7,751 nucleotides of DNA from Nitrososphaerota archaeon (lineage in GTDB: Archaea; Thermoproteota; Bathyarchaeia; Bathyarchaeales; Bathycorpusculaceae), in the NCBI GenBank assembly GCA_031282985.1, contig JAITCR010000198.1, positions 1 through 7,751 of the forward strand, written 5' to 3'. The notes under the pieces are model-generated. The model was not told the origin of the DNA, did not search any database, and saw only the letters and a program-made list of their open reading frames with translations. The position numbers and the translations under genes were made by a program. This document shows, in pieces, positions 6,135-7,751 of the stretch. How positions within the stretch are numbered: position 1 is the first letter of the stretch; each line of letters begins with the position of its first letter.

Positions 6135-7040
6135 TTACAGCTTATAATGAATACCCTCCGCGTTTAACATCTTATAAGAACGAGTCTTTAACGATTTATT
6201 TGAGGGTGCTTTTCGTTTTCCGCCCTTTTTCGTTTTTATAGATTTATAGGCTAAAAACACAACCACAAGAAACGCTATAACAAATATCGGTATTAAAATG
6301 AGCAGCCAAAGTGAAAAAGATGTATGTACTAAAGTAAAATCTAAATTTTCTGAAAAATCCAACAAATCGAAAACGCCACCATAAATAAAAGCGATTCCTA
6401 ACTCGTCTAGTAACACATCACTAAATTGACCTGCAGCACGAACAAGCACACCAGTATTTGTATCAAACAACAACAAAGCAGGTCCGACTAATAGACCTGA
6501 ATCATCAGTTTGTTGATATGACCCACGAACCATCGTTGAAACAACTTGACAATTTTTAATTAATGTTGATGTTGGTTGTTCTGCGTTTATAACATTGCCA
6601 GATAGTGTTATGTTTTCTGTTTGATAAAGTTGAACAGTGTGACCATCAATTAAAGAATCTGGATTCACAACAAATATTGTTGGAGTGGAATCTATGAAAA
6701 TGCGGCCATTTGAAACAGTGACTGGCATGGATATTTCGTCATAGAAATCATCAAACATGAGTACGAATTTGGTAATGTATCCGTTTTCAGGAGAGCCTTC
6801 TATAGAAAAAGTAAAGCACAGTGTTTTAGGCGCACAACGTGTTCCGTTCAAAAATTGTACCCAAAGAGCTGTTGTCACATCGTTTGAGGTGGAGAACGAA
6901 TCTTGCATATAACCTTGAAACGTGACATAAAACGTTGGTGGAAAAGAATTATTTGACATACAAAGAGCAGAACTAGAAAAAAAGAAGGAAAGTAGACATA
7001 GCAGTGTGCAAAGTACTGCTAAAATTGGCTTTTGGAACAT
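6135..7040 (-). CDS. Secreted, C-terminally membrane-anchored protein
   Basis: The protein has 301 residues. A signal peptide covers about 1-27 (PILAVLCTLLCLLSFFFSSS). The following outer region, about 28-238, is rich in T, S, V and N with several NxS/T sites, and contains a Cys pair (RCAPKTLC) plus a third Cys at about 164. One membrane span lies at 241-265 (LWLLILIPIFVIAFLVVVFL), and a strongly basic tail (KTKKGGKRKAPSNKSLKTR) stays in the cytoplasm. This is a type I membrane topology. No family is recognised. The ATG is three bases after the stop of the upstream secreted protein, and its own stop is within a few bases of the ATPase start, so it belongs to the operon. Roles such as receptor, anchor or processing partner for the secreted protein are guesses. 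Confidence 0.8.
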   Translation of the reverse strand: MFQKPILAVLCTLLCLLSFFFSSSALCMSNNSFPPTFYVTFQGYMQDSFSTSNDVTTALWVQFLNGTRCAPKTLCFTFSIEGSPENGYITKFVLMFDDFYDEISMPVTVSNGRIFIDSTPTIFVVNPDSLIDGHTVQLYQTENITLSGNVINAEQPTSTLIKNCQVVSTMVRGSYQQTDDSGLLVGPALLLFDTNTGVLVRAAGQFSDVLLDELGIAFIYGGVFDLLDFSENLDFTLVHTSFSLWLLILIPIFVIAFLVVVFLAYKSIKTKKGGKRKAPSNKSLKTRSYKMLNAEGIHYKL

Positions 7041-7043
7041 AAT

Positions 7044-7430
7044 TTAGAGACATCCGCCGCCGACTACTGTTGGAGCTCCAGGACTAACCCAAGCAAATGC
7101 TGTGCGGTAAACGTTGTCGTAGTGAAATGTTGCTTCAATACAGGCTTGTACGATTTGAGGGTGATGTGTTTTTGTATTCTGGTGAAGGGTAAGTGACCCA
7201 CCATAGCCTGTCGCTGCATATGATGGACCGTACTGGAGTATCAAAGTATTATCGTCCCACACACCGTAAGCTTCCGCTGATATGCGTCCCCAAGCACCAC
7301 TATCGCCGTACCATGGATGAGCCGAACCTTCTTCTACTGCTGACGCTAAAGCAAGAGAAGTAAGCAAAGACAGTATTGCAACAAAAGCCAAGCCAACGCC
7401 TAAAGCCGAACATATTTTCTTTACATTCAT
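7044..7430 (-). CDS. Small secreted protein, first gene of the ABC operon
   Basis: The protein has 128 residues with a classical signal peptide: a basic start (MNVKK), a hydrophobic core, and LALASA before a likely cut after residue 31. The mature part of about 97 residues is rich in G, A, Y, W, H and T (for example HPWYGDSGAWGRISAEAYG and TGYGGSLTLHQNTKTHH). It has two Cys (97 and 127) that could form a disulfide, and ends in VVGGGCL. It has no further TM span. Size and composition bring to mind secreted bacteriocin-like proteins such as the lactococcin 972 type, which also sit beside ABC genes, but I see no firm alignment. The ATG has GAGG about seven bases upstream. It is first in the operon, so it is a candidate partner or substrate of the transporter. 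Confidence 0.75.
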   Translation of the reverse strand: MNVKKICSALGVGLAFVAILSLLTSLALASAVEEGSAHPWYGDSGAWGRISAEAYGVWDDNTLILQYGPSYAATGYGGSLTLHQNTKTHHPQIVQACIEATFHYDNVYRTAFAWVSPGAPTVVGGGCL

Positions 7431-7444
7431 ATGTTTTCCTCTTT

Positions 7445-7574
7445 TTAATGTAGCAATGCTTAAATTACATTAACACGTTTTTGCTTAGGAGTGGTTAAAA
7501 TAGTCTTTAATGTTGTTGATTACCTGATCTTGACATTAAAGGCTCTTGGCCACCCTTGATGCAGGACACATTAA
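7445..7574 (-). promoter_or_regulatory. Control region of the ABC operon with five ACATTAA heptamers
   Basis: ACATTAA occurs at 7467-7473, 7533-7539 and 7568-7574, and its complement TTAATGT at 7445-7451 and 7507-7513. Two of these form a 9-bp perfect inverted repeat, CTTTAATGT (7505-7513) and ACATTAAAG (7533-7541), with 19 bases between. The cluster lies upstream of the first operon gene, where a regulator would bind. The copy at 7445 is close to the Shine-Dalgarno. One more copy occurs outside this region (2069-2075), so the motif is not unique. A single TATA box cannot be chosen with confidence. Confidence 0.4.
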
Positions 7575-7688
7575 TCTAACGTCACATTACTCAGTGTATA
7601 CTATATTCATAACAAACACATAAAGTTTTTGAAGAGTATTGCAAAAAGGATTATAAGATGGTTTAATCTTTTGTATTTGCGATAGTTA

Positions 7689-7751
7689 TGAAATGTCCCA
7701 AGTGTGGAAACCAACTTTGTGTAAAGGTAGGCTTTAATCACAATAGACAAC
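7689..7751 (+). CDS. InsA-like transposase N-terminus, cut by the window edge
   Basis: The ATG at 7689 opens MKCPKCGNQLCVKVGFNHNR, a zinc-ribbon start (CPxC) like that of IS1 InsA and related small transposases. Only 21 codons are in the window. It differs from the InsA copy at 793-1109 in sequence (KVGFNHNRQ versus VVKFGKQPK), so it belongs to another element. It is divergent from the ABC operon, with 258 bases between the two starts. Confidence 0.6.

Noticed and set aside
7527..7560. TTGACA followed by TTGATG, resembling bacterial promoter boxes
   Set aside because: Spacing and second box do not fit a sigma-70 promoter, and the context looks archaeal.

Overview
The window looks like a low-GC archaeal chromosome segment. 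The evidence is an RNase P RNA of archaeal type, T-rich terminators, and a set of secreted or membrane proteins around an ABC-2 transporter. Lineage is inference only: an uncultured, IS-rich archaeon such as Bathyarchaeia would fit, but nothing here proves it.

Layout. Positions 1-1110 are a minus-strand mobile-element graveyard: the N-terminus of an IS630-family transposase running off the left edge (1-297), the N-terminus of a degraded IS66-family transposase (380-721), and an IS1-type InsA protein (793-1109). The RNase P RNA gene (rnpB, about 1364-1688, + strand) follows, then T-rich tracts that probably terminate it. A short minus-strand remnant (1905-2067) abuts an almost complete IS5-family element (2078-2965) with 26-bp inverted repeats matching at 25 positions. 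On the far side of that element is the headless C-terminal part of a bacterial-style MobA/MobL mobilisation relaxase (2968-3718, + strand).

From 7430 down to about 3748, minus strand, lies one compact operon: a secreted 128-residue protein, a secreted or anchored 301-residue protein, an ABC ATPase, an ABC-2 permease, a 182-residue two-TM protein, and perhaps a tiny TM peptide. Genes overlap or are separated by a few bases. The upstream region (7431-7688) carries five ACATTAA heptamers, two of them in a 9-bp inverted repeat. Another InsA-like zinc-ribbon transposase starts at 7689, so the operon is flanked by mobile DNA on both sides.

The transporter genes probably act together: ATPase plus permease form the pump, and the two secreted proteins and the two-TM protein are substrates, partners or protective factors. 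This would suit peptide export or defence, but the substrate is not known.

The most important caution is that almost every broken gene, including the otherwise conserved ATPase and permease, is restored by adding or removing one base in a homopolymer run, and the repaired lengths come out as whole numbers of codons. This is what uncorrected long-read consensus errors look like, so several apparent pseudogenes may be intact in the organism.
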